A program made the translations under genes and the position numbers. DNA of 64,000 nt, from positions 1,063,922-1,127,921 of the forward strand of contig NZ_CP048289.1 in assembly GCF_014084105.1 (NCBI RefSeq). Reading direction: 5' to 3'. How positions within the stretch are numbered: position 1 is the first letter of the stretch; every line of letters starts with the position of its first letter. Below the pieces are notes generated by a model. It was not told where the DNA came from, did not search any database, and was given only the letters and a program-made list of their open reading frames with translations. Origin of the DNA: Streptacidiphilus sp. P02-A3a (lineage in GTDB: Bacteria; Actinomycetota; Actinomycetes; Streptomycetales; Streptomycetaceae). Below are positions 35,705 through 45,294 of the stretch, piece after piece.

Positions 35705-35765
35705 GCTGTCCTCGTCCTTCCTGCGGGGGACGGCCGCTGCGGGCCGCTGCCGGGCGCCGGGCCTG

Positions 35766-35801
35766 GGGCGTGTCGTAGGGCCGGTCTTTCGGATCACGCC
35801 C
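35766..35801. terminator. Hairpin between the small upstream gene and sdhC
   Basis: GGGCGTG (35766-35772) pairs with CACGCCC (35795-35801), directly after the stop of the 95-residue gene on the minus strand and about 60 nt before the sdhC start. It may be an intra-operon attenuator or terminator. Confidence 0.45.
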
Positions 35802-36088
35802 TAGTGGTGCCGACAGCCGATGCCCTCGTCGTCGATGCCGCGCCACATCTCCGGGTCGTACGGGGTGTCGTCGATCTCGACGATCTCGGTCGCCGAGCCG
35901 TCGGCGGCGCGCGCGGCGACCGCCTCGGTCAGCAGCGCGAGGCTCTCGCGCAGGTGGTCGAGGTCGGTCCGGACCCGGCGGACGTCCAGGCCGCCGCCGA
36001 GCCGCCGCTGCGCGGCACGCAGGGCGCGGTCCAGGGCGTCCAGCCGGCTCCGGGCTTCGGCCAGGGTGCTCGCGGGTGCTGAGGGCAT
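35801..36088 (-). CDS. Small conserved-looking protein upstream of sdhC
   Basis: Helical, soluble protein of 95 residues with an Arg/Leu heptad-like region (LAEARSRLDALDRALRAAQR, then LDHLRESLALLTEAVAAR), suggestive of a coiled coil, and an acidic tail ending DEGIGCRHH. The ATG at 36088 has a perfect GGAGGTGAG at 7 nt; a GTG 12 nt upstream overlaps that site and is unlikely. It lies in the same direction as sdhCAB (96 nt before sdhC). The C-terminal Cys-Arg-His-His might bind metal (speculation). Confidence 0.65.
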   Translation of the reverse strand: MPSAPASTLAEARSRLDALDRALRAAQRRLGGGLDVRRVRTDLDHLRESLALLTEAVAARAADGSATEIVEIDDTPYDPEMWRGIDDEGIGCRHH

Positions 36089-36396
36089 GGCTGTGCTCAC
36101 CTCCGCGCGGTCGGGCGATCAAGATCCTGATGGTGCGTCAGGGATGGCGCGCGGAAGCGAGTGTGTCTCCGATCACAGGGACTTGGGAAGGGTGTGGACA
36201 GTATTGGCGGGATTTCCCGGCTCCCGCGCGCCCCTCGGCGGGCGCGCCCGCTGCCCCGAACGAGTGACGCCGGGCCTGGCAGCGGCCGTGTCGGCGGCCG
36301 TCCGCGGGCGCGGTGGCCTTCAGTGGGCGGGAAGGTGGGCGGTGAATACGTCCGAAATCCCCCCAAGTGCGTATGCACCAGACGTGCGGAGGCCCT
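36089..36396. other. Divergent intergenic region, about 310 bp
   Basis: This lies between the sdh-side small gene (minus) and a binding-lipoprotein gene (plus). It presumably holds both promoters; no clear operator, hairpin with functional position, or coding sequence was seen. Confidence 0.5.
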
Positions 36397-38169
36397 GTGT
36401 CCGGCAGCCCAGTGAGGACCACCGCGGCCGGGACGCTGGTCGCGCTCGCCGCCTGCGCCGCGCTGACGGCCTGCTCGTCGGGCGGCCCCGCGCCCACCTC
36501 CGACGACGTGGCGCAGGCGGGCCGCGGCCGGGTGCTCACCGGCGGCACGCTGCACTGGGCGGTGGACGCCGTCCCGCCCACCCTGAACGCCTACCGGGCG
36601 GACGCCACCGACGCCACCGCCCTGGTCGATTCCGCGCTGCTGCCGGCCATGTTCACCCTGGACGGGCACGCCAGGCCCACCCCGGACGCCGACTACCTGA
36701 CCGGCGCCGAGGTCACCTCGCGGCAGCCGCAGACCGTGGTCTACCACCTCAACCCGAAGGCGGTCTGGAGCACCGGCGCGCCGCTGTCCGCCGCCGACTT
36801 CGCCGCCCAGTGGAAGGCCCTGAGCGGCCGGGGCGGCGCCTTCGGCGGCACCGGGACCGAGGGCTACGACGACATCGGCGACGTCCGCCAGGGGGCCACC
36901 CCGAGGGACGTCCAGGTGACCTTCAGCACGCCGTACGCCCCCTGGCGGCGGCTGTTCAGCCCGCTCCTCCCGACGGCCGTGACCAGCACCCCGGCCGCCT
37001 TCGGCGAGGGCACCGGCACCGCCCTGGCCGCCGACGCGGGACCGTTCACGCTCAAGTCCGAGCAGCCGGACCAGGTGCTGGTGGTCCGCAACCCGCGCTG
37101 GTGGGGCGCCCGGGCCAAGCTGGACGGGATCGCCTTCACCGCGGTCGCCCCCCGGGCGCGCGTCGACGCGCTGCGCGCCGGTCGGCTGGACGTCGCCGAC
37201 GTCAGCCGCGCGGTCGGCGACGGCGGCACCGGCATCAGCGCCTCGGCCGCCTCCGACGCCGCCGCCTCCGCCGAGTCCCGCAGCTACGCGCAGGTCCAGT
37301 CACTGTCCGGGATCACCCTGCACCGGGCCTCCGCCCCCGGCTACCTCGGGCTCACCCTGAACGGCGGCCGCGGCCCGCTGGCCGACCCGGCGCTGCGCCG
37401 GGCGGTGGCCGCCGCGGTGAACCGGCAGCGGATCGCCGACGCGGTGCTGACCCCGCTGGGCCTGCCCGCCGTCCCGCTCGGCAACCACCTGGTGATGGCC
37501 GACCAGGACGGCTACCGGGACGACAGCGACGCGCTGGACGCGAGCCCCGGCAGCGCGGCCCGGCAGCTGGACGCGGACGGCTGGCAGGCCCCGGCCAAGG
37601 GGGGAGCCAGGACCAAGGGCGGCCACCCGCTGTCGCTGCGGCTGCTCACCCGCGCCGGTTCGGCGGTGGACACCCAGGTGGCCGCGCTGGTCACGGCGCA
37701 GCTGGCCGCGGTGGGCGTGCCGGTGGTCACCGAGGCCGTCCCGGAGGCGTCCTTCTTCACCGACCACGTCGCCCCCGGGGCCTACGACCTGGCGCTGTTC
37801 AGCTGGCCCGGCTCGGCCTTCCCGGTGGCCGGGGAGCTGCCGCTGTACGCCAAGCCCGGGGTCGACCCGGACGGCGCCCCGGTCGACGGCGCGAACCTGT
37901 CCGGTACCGGTACCGACGAGATCGACCAACTGCTGACCCAGGCCGGTTCGGCACTGGACCAGGGCGCGGCGACCCGGTTGGCGGCCGAGGCCGACACCCG
38001 GATCTGGGAGCTGGCGCCGTCCGTCCCGCTGTTCCAGAACCCGCAGCTGGTGGCGGTGCGGAACACCGTCAGCAACGCCGGGGCCTTCGGTTTCGCGGCC
38101 CCGCGCTTCGCCGACCTCGGCTTCACCGCACTGCCCGGGACGGCCGCGAACCGGCCCGCCAAGGGCTGA
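36397..38169 (+). CDS. Family 5 extracellular solute-binding lipoprotein (peptide/oligopeptide type)
   Basis: Lipoprotein of 590 residues. The signal sequence ends in the lipobox LTAC followed by SSGG. The body has the SBP_bac_5 layout (GGTLHWAVDAVPPTLNAY at the start; a VYHLNPKAVWSTGAPLSAADF block; VRNPRWWG; a C-terminal lobe ending RFADLGFTALPG). It should bind peptides or similar solutes outside the cell. No permease or ATPase genes adjoin it; typA follows. It probably borrows a Dpp-type permease such as those at 40.5-52.6 kb. The GTG at 36397 with GCGGAGG upstream is preferred over GTG 36367. Confidence 0.88.
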   Translation: MSGSPVRTTAAGTLVALAACAALTACSSGGPAPTSDDVAQAGRGRVLTGGTLHWAVDAVPPTLNAYRADATDATALVDSALLPAMFTLDGHARPTPDADYLTGAEVTSRQPQTVVYHLNPKAVWSTGAPLSAADFAAQWKALSGRGGAFGGTGTEGYDDIGDVRQGATPRDVQVTFSTPYAPWRRLFSPLLPTAVTSTPAAFGEGTGTALAADAGPFTLKSEQPDQVLVVRNPRWWGARAKLDGIAFTAVAPRARVDALRAGRLDVADVSRAVGDGGTGISASAASDAAASAESRSYAQVQSLSGITLHRASAPGYLGLTLNGGRGPLADPALRRAVAAAVNRQRIADAVLTPLGLPAVPLGNHLVMADQDGYRDDSDALDASPGSAARQLDADGWQAPAKGGARTKGGHPLSLRLLTRAGSAVDTQVAALVTAQLAAVGVPVVTEAVPEASFFTDHVAPGAYDLALFSWPGSAFPVAGELPLYAKPGVDPDGAPVDGANLSGTGTDEIDQLLTQAGSALDQGAATRLAAEADTRIWELAPSVPLFQNPQLVAVRNTVSNAGAFGFAAPRFADLGFTALPGTAANRPAKG

Positions 38170-38340
38170 CCCGAGGGCCCGAGTCGGTGCAGGTACGCCG
38201 AGCCACGTACCATGGGGGTAAGCCGTGGCATGTGGTGCCCGGCAGGTGGACCGGCGGCAGGTGGCGCGAACGGCTCGGGAGAGTCGGCGGACCAAGGCGG
38301 CGGATACCACGAACCTCGATTCGGGAGAACCGTACTCCGC

Positions 38341-40206
38341 ATGCCCACGCGTAATGACATCCGCAACGTCGCCATCGTCGCCCACGTCGACCATGGCAAG
38401 ACCACCCTCGTCGATGCCATGCTCAAGCAGGCGGGTGCCTTCGCCGCTCACCAGCACCTCGACGACCGCATGATGGACTCGAACGACCTGGAGCGCGAGA
38501 AGGGCATCACCATTCTCGCGAAGAACACGGCCGTCCACTACCACCCCAAGGGTGGTGGCGACATGGTCACCATCAACATCATCGACACCCCCGGCCACGC
38601 CGACTTCGGCGGTGAGGTCGAGCGCGGCCTCTCCATGGTCGACGCGGTCGTGCTGCTGGTCGACGCCTCCGAGGGGCCGCTGCCGCAGACCCGCTTCGTG
38701 CTGCGCAAGGCGCTGACCGCGAACCTGCCGGTCATCCTCTGCATCAACAAGACCGACCGTCCGGACGCCCGGATCGACGAGGTCATCAACGAGACCTACG
38801 ACCTGTTCCTGGACCTGGACGCGACCGAGGAGCAGATCGAGTTCCCGATCGTCTACGCCTGCGCGCGTGACGGCGTGGCCTCGCTGACCAAGCCGGAGAA
38901 CGGCACGGTTCCGGCCGACAGCGACAACCTGGAGCCGTTCTTCTCGACCATCCTGGCGCACGTCCCGGCCCCGACCTACACCGAGGGCGCGCCGCTCCAG
39001 GCGCACGTGACCAACCTGGACGCGGACAACTTCCTCGGCCGGATCGCCCTGTGCCGGGTGGAGGAGGGCGAGCTGCGCAAGGGCCAGCAGGTGGCCTGGA
39101 TCCAGCGGGACGGCACGATCAAGCAGGTCAAGATCACCGAGCTGCTGATGACCGAGGCGCTCACCCGCAAGCCGGTCGAGCTGGCCGGCCCCGGCGACAT
39201 CTGCGCCGTCGCCGGCATCCCGGAGATCATGATCGGCGAGACCCTGGCCGACCTGGAGAACCCGATCGCGCTGCCGCTGATCTCGGTGGACGAGCCGGCC
39301 ATCTCGATGACCATCGGCACCAACACCTCGCCGCTGGTCGGCAAGGGCGGCAAGGGCCACAAGGTCACCGCCCGCCTGGTGAAGGACCGGCTGGACCGGG
39401 AGCTGATCGGTAACGTCTCGCTCCGGGTGCTGCCGACCGAGCGTCCGGACACCTGGGAGGTCCAGGGCCGTGGCGAGCTGGCGCTGGCGATCCTGGTGGA
39501 GACCATGCGCCGGGAGGGCTTCGAGCTCACCGTCGGCAAGCCCGAGGTGGTCACCAAGGAGATCAACGGCAAGCTGCACGAGCCGATCGAGCGGATGACC
39601 ATCGACTCCCCCGAGGAGCACCTGGGGGCGATCACCCAGCTGATGGCCACCCGCAAGGGCCGCATGGAGACGATGACCAACCACGGCTCCGGCTGGATCC
39701 GGATGGAGTGGATCGTCCCGTCCCGCGGGCTGATCGGCTTCCGGACCGAGTTCCTGACCCAGACCCGCGGCACCGGCATCGCGCACAGCATCTTCGAGGG
39801 CCACGAGCCGTGGTTCGGCGAGCTGCGCACCCGCAACAACGGCTCGCTGGTGGCCGACCGCTCGGGCGTGGTGACCCCGTTCGCGATGATCAACCTGCAG
39901 GAGCGCGGGGTGCTCTTCGTGGAGCCCACCACCGAGGTGTACGAGGGCATGATCGTCGGCGAGAACTCGCGCGCCGACGACATGGACGTCAACATCACCA
40001 AGGAGAAGAAGCTCACCAACATGCGCGCGGCCTCCTCCGACACCACCGAGAACCTGGTGCCGCCGCGCAAGCTCTCGCTGGAGCAGTCGCTGGAGTTCTG
40101 CCGCGACGACGAGTGCATCGAGGTCACCCCGCAGACCGTGCGGATCCGCAAGGTGATCCTGGAGGCCCAGGTCCGCGGCCGCATGCGCGGGCGCGCCAAG
40201 GGCTGA
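38341..40206 (+). CDS. typA: Translational GTPase TypA/BipA
   Basis: Ribosome-associated GTPase of 621 residues. G-domain motifs are [14 protein letters not shown], the effector region ([16 protein letters not shown]), [12 protein letters not shown] and NKTDRPDA. Elongation-factor-like domains and the TypA C-terminal domain follow ([44 protein letters not shown]). It acts in 50S assembly and stress adaptation. The ATG at 38341 gives the canonical [20 protein letters not shown]; it ends in a strong terminator. Confidence 0.97.
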   Translation: MPTRNDIRNVAIVAHVDHGKTTLVDAMLKQAGAFAAHQHLDDRMMDSNDLEREKGITILAKNTAVHYHPKGGGDMVTINIIDTPGHADFGGEVERGLSMVDAVVLLVDASEGPLPQTRFVLRKALTANLPVILCINKTDRPDARIDEVINETYDLFLDLDATEEQIEFPIVYACARDGVASLTKPENGTVPADSDNLEPFFSTILAHVPAPTYTEGAPLQAHVTNLDADNFLGRIALCRVEEGELRKGQQVAWIQRDGTIKQVKITELLMTEALTRKPVELAGPGDICAVAGIPEIMIGETLADLENPIALPLISVDEPAISMTIGTNTSPLVGKGGKGHKVTARLVKDRLDRELIGNVSLRVLPTERPDTWEVQGRGELALAILVETMRREGFELTVGKPEVVTKEINGKLHEPIERMTIDSPEEHLGAITQLMATRKGRMETMTNHGSGWIRMEWIVPSRGLIGFRTEFLTQTRGTGIAHSIFEGHEPWFGELRTRNNGSLVADRSGVVTPFAMINLQERGVLFVEPTTEVYEGMIVGENSRADDMDVNITKEKKLTNMRAASSDTTENLVPPRKLSLEQSLEFCRDDECIEVTPQTVRIRKVILEAQVRGRMRGRAKG

Positions 40207-40224
40207 CCAGCGGCTGACGGCCGA

Positions 40225-40269
40225 CCGCCGCCCGGCCCCCTGAACGGGGGAGCCGGGCGGCGGTTTTTT
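40225..40269 (+). terminator. Rho-independent terminator of typA
   Basis: Long GC stem (12 bp plus 5 bp with a single-A bulge, loop TGAAC) from 40225 to 40263, followed by six T residues. It is a textbook terminator and the only one in the window with a real T-tract. Confidence 0.95.
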
Positions 40270-40549
40270 CTTACCCAAATTGACTACTGACAGTAGTCAC
40301 CGCTGGGGCGAGTGTCAGTCCCGAGGTGTACGGATAGCGGTGACATCCTGTGCGGTGGTGGGTCACTGTGTCCGATTGCTCACCGCTTGCACCCACATGG
40401 ACACGTCCGGGTTGCGAGACATGACTCACAGGCGTGTGATCAAACCGAAATCTATTTTGGCCAGAAGCATCGCTATGGGTGACCGATAGTAGGAAAAGCG
40501 ATTGGTGCCCGGATCAGCGACAGCACCCGCCTTGAGGAGGCACGTTCAT
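40270..40549. promoter_or_regulatory. Control region of the first peptide-transporter operon
   Basis: Some 280 bp, A+T-richer than the genome, between the typA terminator and the binding-protein start. It contains a 19-bp palindrome (40281-40299), a further A+T-rich stretch (about 40436-40500) that should hold the promoter, and GAGGAGG before the ATG. A short open frame across it (from 40280) has no ribosome site or recognisable product and is treated as non-coding. Confidence 0.55.
40281..40299. promoter_or_regulatory. Perfect 19-bp palindrome, candidate operator
   Basis: TGACTACTG - A - CAGTAGTCA, two perfect 9-bp arms around one central base, lies 12 nt past the typA T-tract and about 250 bp upstream of the binding-protein ATG. 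The size and symmetry suit a dimeric repressor such as a GntR- or TetR-family protein. Confidence 0.5.
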
Positions 40550-42178
40550 ATGCGTGGAGCCACGCGCGCCAAGTTCGTCGTCGGGGCGATCTCCATCGCC
40601 CTCGCGGCCACCGCCTGCAGTAGCGGGAGCAGCAGCAGCTCCGGTGGCTCCAGCGGCAATGGGGTCGTCTCGGCGCTGTGGGGCATCCCGCAGAACTCGC
40701 TGATGCCCGGCAACACCAACGAGATCAACGGCAGCAAGGTCATCCAGAACATCCTGACCGGCCTGATCTCCTACGACCCGAAGACCAACGCCCCGGTCAA
40801 GGAGAACGAGGACTCGATCACCACGACCGACCAGCAGAACTTCACGGTGAAGATCAAGCCGAACCTGAAGTTCAGCGACGGTACGCCGGTGACCGCCTCC
40901 TCCTACGTGGACGCCTGGAACTACGCCGCGCTGTCCACCAACAAGCAGCTGAACGGCTCCTACTTCGACATCGTCCAGGGCTACCCGGCGGTGGCCCCCG
41001 CCACCGGCAACCCGACGGCGACCACGATGTCCGGCCTGAAGGTGGTCAACGACACCACCTTCACCGTGGCGCTGACCGCCAAGAACTCCACCTGGCCGCA
41101 GTCGCTGGGCTTCCTCGGCTTCGACCCGCTGCCCACCTCCTTCTTCAAGGACCCGGCGGCCTGGGCGAAGAACCCGATCGGCAACGGCCCGTACAAGATC
41201 TCCTCGTACACGGTCAACCAGGAGATGGACCTGGTCCCCAACCCGGAGTACACCGGCGCGCAGACCGCGCAGAACAAGGGCCTGGCGCTGAAGGTCTACA
41301 CCGACCCGACGGCGGCCTACGCCGACCTCCAGTCCGGCAAGCTGGACGTGGACGACACCATCCCCACCTCGGACCTGCCGAACGTCAAGTCCGACCTCAA
41401 CGGCCGCTTCATCAACACCCCCTCGGGCACCACCGCGTACATCGGCTTCCCGCTGTACCGGGCGGACTGGAGCACGGCCAACGCCCGCCAGGTGCGGGTC
41501 GGCCTGTCGATGGCGATCGACCGGGCCACCATCTCCCAGAAGATCTTCAACAGCACGGTCACCCCGGCCACCGAGTTCACCAACCCGGTGCTCGGCGACG
41601 CGGGCGGCTACAAGGCCAACCTCTGCGGCTCCAGCTGCGACTACAACCCGACCAAGGCCAAGCAGCTGATCGACTCGGCCGGCGGCCTGCCCGGCGGGCA
41701 GATGAGCATCGCGTACAACAGCGACGGCGGCAACGCCGACTGGGTCAACGCGGTGTGCAACAGCATCAACAACGCGCTGAGCAACAACAACGCCTGCGTC
41801 GGCAAGCCCACCACCAACTTCGCCGACCTGCGCAACCAGATCACCAACAAGCAGGTGACCAGTGCCTTCCGGACCGCCTGGTCGATGGACTGGCCGCTCG
41901 CGGTGGACTTCCTGCAGCCGCTGTTCAGCACCAACGGCGCGGCCAACGACTCGCACTACAGCAACGCCCACTTCGACTCGCTGATCAACCAGGCGAACTC
42001 GGCGAGCAGCACCACCGCCGCCAACACCCTGCTCCAGCAGGCCGAGGCGCAGCTGGTGACCGACATGCCGAACATCCCGCTGTGGTACTCGAACAGCACC
42101 GCTGGCTACTCCGCCAACGTCTCCAACGTCCAGATGGACGGCTTCAAGGTGCCCGTGTACTGGGCCGTCAAGAAGTAG
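40550..42178 (+). CDS. Peptide ABC transporter substrate-binding lipoprotein (operon 1)
   Basis: Lipoprotein of 542 residues. The signal peptide has lipobox LAATAC followed by a Ser/Gly-rich tether (SSGSSSSSGGSSG). The SBP_bac_5 body includes NEINGSKVIQNILTGL, FSDGTPVTASSYVDAWNY, NPIGNGPYKI and an Asn/Thr/Ser-rich C-terminal lobe. It binds di/oligopeptides outside the membrane and delivers them to the permease encoded next. The ATG at 40550 follows GAGGAGG. First gene of a five-gene operon. Confidence 0.94.
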   Translation: MRGATRAKFVVGAISIALAATACSSGSSSSSGGSSGNGVVSALWGIPQNSLMPGNTNEINGSKVIQNILTGLISYDPKTNAPVKENEDSITTTDQQNFTVKIKPNLKFSDGTPVTASSYVDAWNYAALSTNKQLNGSYFDIVQGYPAVAPATGNPTATTMSGLKVVNDTTFTVALTAKNSTWPQSLGFLGFDPLPTSFFKDPAAWAKNPIGNGPYKISSYTVNQEMDLVPNPEYTGAQTAQNKGLALKVYTDPTAAYADLQSGKLDVDDTIPTSDLPNVKSDLNGRFINTPSGTTAYIGFPLYRADWSTANARQVRVGLSMAIDRATISQKIFNSTVTPATEFTNPVLGDAGGYKANLCGSSCDYNPTKAKQLIDSAGGLPGGQMSIAYNSDGGNADWVNAVCNSINNALSNNNACVGKPTTNFADLRNQITNKQVTSAFRTAWSMDWPLAVDFLQPLFSTNGAANDSHYSNAHFDSLINQANSASSTTAANTLLQQAEAQLVTDMPNIPLWYSNSTAGYSANVSNVQMDGFKVPVYWAVKK

Positions 42179-42304
42179 GCGTCGGCGGGAGCCACCCGCA
42201 GACCAGCACGACACAGCAAGCAAGCACATCCAAACGGAGGGGCGGTCGACCGGGGTCCCGAACGGACACCCGACGACCGCCCCCCCGGACTACCTGGAGG
42301 CCGC

Positions 42305-43228
42305 ATGGGGCGCTACGTCATTCGACGCCTGCTCCAGATGATCCCGGTGTTCATCGGGACCACCTTTCTGATCTTCTACATGGTGTACGCCCTCGGTGAC
42401 CCCGTGAACGCCATGTTCGCCGGCAAGGCCGTCGACCCGGCCGTCGCCGCGCAGATCAGACACCAGCTCTGGCTGGACCGGCCCCTGTGGGCGCAGTACC
42501 TGCACTACATGGGCAACATCTTCCAGGGGAACTTCGGCACCGCCTACAACGGCGAGCCGGTGACCACCCTGATGGGAACCGCCTTCCCGAACACGCTGAA
42601 GCTGACCACGGTCGCCTTCAGCATCGAGTGCGTGCTCGGCATCCTGCTGGGTGTCTTCAGCGGCCTCAAGCGGGGACGGCTGGTGGACACCCTGGTGCTG
42701 GTGCTCACCCTGCTGGTGATCTCCATCCCGGTGTTCGTCATCGGCCTGGTGGCCCAGTACTTCGTCGCGGTGAAGTGGGGGCTGGTCAATCCCTCGGTGG
42801 CCTACGGCTCGCCCTGGCAGGACCTGATCCTGCCCGGAGCGGTGCTGGCCTCGGTGTCGTTGGCGTACGTCGCCCGCCTCACCCGGACCAGCGTCGCCGA
42901 GAACGTGCGCGCCGACTACGTCCGCACCGCCGTCGCCAAGGGGCTGCCGCGCCGCCGGGTGGTCACCAACCACCTGCTGCGGAACTCGCTGATCCCGGTG
43001 GTGACCTTCCTCGGTACCGACCTCGGAGCCCTGATGGGCGGTGCGCTGGTGACCGAGCGCATCTTCAACATCCAGGGCGTCGGCTACTACCTGTACCAGG
43101 GCATCCTGCAGCAGAACAGCCCGACCGTGGTCGGTTTCGTAACCATCCTGGTGATCGTGTACCTGGTGGCCAACCTGCTCGTCGACCTGCTCTACGCGGT
43201 CCTGGACCCGAGGATCCGTTATGCGTGA
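42305..43228 (+). CDS. Peptide ABC transporter permease, DppB type (operon 1)
   Basis: Permease of 307 residues with six transmembrane helices. The N-terminus MGRYVIRRLLQMIPVFIGTT and the cytoplasmic EAA-like loop (DYVRTAVAKGLPRRRVVTNH) are typical of DppB/OppB. It forms a heterodimeric channel with the next product. It lies 126 nt after the binding-protein gene with GGAGG before the ATG, and overlaps the next gene by 8 nt. Confidence 0.95.
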   Translation: MGRYVIRRLLQMIPVFIGTTFLIFYMVYALGDPVNAMFAGKAVDPAVAAQIRHQLWLDRPLWAQYLHYMGNIFQGNFGTAYNGEPVTTLMGTAFPNTLKLTTVAFSIECVLGILLGVFSGLKRGRLVDTLVLVLTLLVISIPVFVIGLVAQYFVAVKWGLVNPSVAYGSPWQDLILPGAVLASVSLAYVARLTRTSVAENVRADYVRTAVAKGLPRRRVVTNHLLRNSLIPVVTFLGTDLGALMGGALVTERIFNIQGVGYYLYQGILQQNSPTVVGFVTILVIVYLVANLLVDLLYAVLDPRIRYA

Positions 43229-44234
43229 CCAGAACAACGACCCCGCCGACGATCCGATGGGCACCGAGGTCCACAGTGCCTTCGCCACGCCGACACCGAA
43301 TCTCGCCTCCATGGAGTCCGAACAGCTGATCGAGCGCGAGCAGCTGGGGGCCGAGGGCCCCGAGCTGGCCGAGGGCCGGGAGCGGGAGAAGCCCCGCAGC
43401 CTGTGGCAGGACGCCTGGCGTGACCTGCGCGGCAACTGGATCTTCTGGGTCTCCTCGCTGGTGATCCTGTTCCTGCTGGTGGTGGCCATCTGGCCGGGCC
43501 TGTTCACCAGCACCAGCCCGCTGGCCTGCAACCTGTCCAACTCGCTCCAGGGCAGCTCCTCGGCGCACCCCTTCGGCACCGACAACCAGGGCTGCGACAT
43601 CTACTCGCGGACCCTGCACGGGGCCCGGGCCTCGGTCACCGTCGGTGTCTTCGCCACCCTCGGCTCGGTCATCCTCGGCGCCGTGCTCGGCGGCCTGGCC
43701 GGGTTCTTCGGCGGCTGGTGGGACGCGATCCTGTCGCGGATCACCGACATCTTCTTCGGCATCCCGCTGCTGCTCGGCGCGATGGTCTTCCTGACCGCGA
43801 TCAACAGCCACTCGGTCTGGATCGTGGTGGCCTTCCTGGTGATCCTCGGCTGGCCGCAGATCGCCCGCATCGCCCGCGGTTCGGTGATCACCGCCAAGCA
43901 GCAGGACTACGTGACCGCCGCCCGCGCCCTGGGCGCCGGCAACACCCGGATGCTGGTGCGGCACATCCTGCCGAACGCGGTCGCGCCGATCATCGTCGTC
44001 GGCACCATCGCCCTGGGGTCGTACATCTCGCTGGAGGCGACGCTGTCCTTCCTCGGCGTCGGGCTGGCCCCGCCGACCGTCTCCTGGGGCATCGACCTGT
44101 CCAACGCGGTCCAGGTCTTCCGCAACGCGCCGGGCACGCTGTTCTACCCGGCCGCCGCGCTGAGCATCACCGTCCTCGCCTTCATCATGCTCGGCGACGC
44201 GGTACGCGAAGCCCTCGACCCCAAGCTGCGCTGA
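43221..44234 (+). CDS. Peptide ABC transporter permease, DppC type (operon 1)
   Basis: Permease of 337 residues with a long acidic cytoplasmic N-terminus (about 60 residues, EREQLGAEGPELAEG), then six helices and the EAA loop QQDYVTAARALGAGNTRMLVRHILPN. An extracytoplasmic loop with two Cys (LACNLSN...NQGCDIYSR) could be disulfide-bonded. It partners DppB in the channel. Confidence 0.95.
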   Translation: MRDQNNDPADDPMGTEVHSAFATPTPNLASMESEQLIEREQLGAEGPELAEGREREKPRSLWQDAWRDLRGNWIFWVSSLVILFLLVVAIWPGLFTSTSPLACNLSNSLQGSSSAHPFGTDNQGCDIYSRTLHGARASVTVGVFATLGSVILGAVLGGLAGFFGGWWDAILSRITDIFFGIPLLLGAMVFLTAINSHSVWIVVAFLVILGWPQIARIARGSVITAKQQDYVTAARALGAGNTRMLVRHILPNAVAPIIVVGTIALGSYISLEATLSFLGVGLAPPTVSWGIDLSNAVQVFRNAPGTLFYPAAALSITVLAFIMLGDAVREALDPKLR

Positions 44235-44247
44235 GAAAGGCGGAAGC

Positions 44248-45294
44248 ATGAGTACTGCATCCTCTGCACGATCAACAACCGCCGACTCGGCGGAGGCGCC
44301 GCTGCTCCAGGTCCGCGACCTGCACGTGGAGTTCCGCACCCGGGAGGGCGTGGCCCGGGCGGTCAACGGCGTCAACTACAGCGTCCGGGCCGGGGAGACC
44401 CTGGCCATCCTGGGCGAGTCGGGCTCCGGCAAGTCGGTGTCCTCGCAGGCGGTCATGGGCATCCTGGACAGCCCGCCGGGGTTCATCACCGGCGGCGAGA
44501 TCCTGTTCAAGGGCCAGAACCTGCTGGACGTCGGCCGCGAGGAGCGGCGGAAGATCCGCGGCGCGCAGATGGCCATGGTCTTCCAGGACGCCCTGTCGGC
44601 GCTGAACCCGGTGCTCACCGTCGGTTACCAGCTCGGTGAGATGTACCGCACGCACAAGGGCACCAGCCGCAAGGAGGCCAAGGCCAAGGCCGTCGAGCTG
44701 ATGGAGCGGGTCGGCATCCCCGGGGCGAAGGAGCGGGTCAACCAGTACCCGCACCAGTTCTCCGGCGGTATGCGGCAGCGCGTGATGATCGCCATGGCGC
44801 TGGCCCTGGAGCCGGACCTGATCATCGCCGACGAGCCCACCACCGCGCTGGACGTCACCGTCCAGGCCCAGGTGATGGAGCTGCTGGCGGACCTCCAGCG
44901 CGAGTACAACATGGGTCTGATCCTGATCACCCACGACCTCGGCGTGGTCGCCGACGTCGCGGACAAGATCGCGGTCATGTACGCGGGACGGATCGTCGAG
45001 ACGGCCCCTGTCCACGAGCTCTACGCCCGTCCCGCGCACCCCTACACCAAGGGCCTGCTGGCCTCGATCCCGCGGCTCGACCAGAAGGGCCAGGACCTCT
45101 ACGCGATCAAGGGCCTGCCGCCGAACCTGCTGCACATCCCCGGCGGCTGCGCGTTCAACCCGCGCTGCCCGATGGCCCAGGAGGTCTGCCGGGCGGAGGT
45201 CCCGCCGCTGAACGCGGTGGCCGAGGAGGACGGCACCGAGCTGGTCGGCCGCGGCAGCGCCTGCCACTTCTGGAAGGAGACCCTCCATGGCTGA
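44248..45294 (+). CDS. Peptide ABC transporter ATPase, DppD type (operon 1)
   Basis: Nucleotide-binding subunit of 348 residues: Walker A GESGSGKS, Q-loop FQDALSAL, signature FSGGMRQRVMIA, Walker B LIIADEPT, H-loop ITHDLG. The C-terminal oligopeptide-type domain has a cysteine cluster (CAFNPRCPMAQEVC...ACHFW), the kind that holds a [4Fe-4S] cluster in mycobacterial DppD (known of the family; inferred here). It powers import with the next product, whose gene overlaps by 8 nt. Confidence 0.95.
   Translation: MSTASSARSTTADSAEAPLLQVRDLHVEFRTREGVARAVNGVNYSVRAGETLAILGESGSGKSVSSQAVMGILDSPPGFITGGEILFKGQNLLDVGREERRKIRGAQMAMVFQDALSALNPVLTVGYQLGEMYRTHKGTSRKEAKAKAVELMERVGIPGAKERVNQYPHQFSGGMRQRVMIAMALALEPDLIIADEPTTALDVTVQAQVMELLADLQREYNMGLILITHDLGVVADVADKIAVMYAGRIVETAPVHELYARPAHPYTKGLLASIPRLDQKGQDLYAIKGLPPNLLHIPGGCAFNPRCPMAQEVCRAEVPPLNAVAEEDGTELVGRGSACHFWKETLHG

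Noticed and set aside
40280-40489. Small ORF of 69 codons upstream of operon 1
   Set aside because: It lies over the palindrome and promoter region, has no ribosome site directly after the typA terminator, and the translation is unremarkable.
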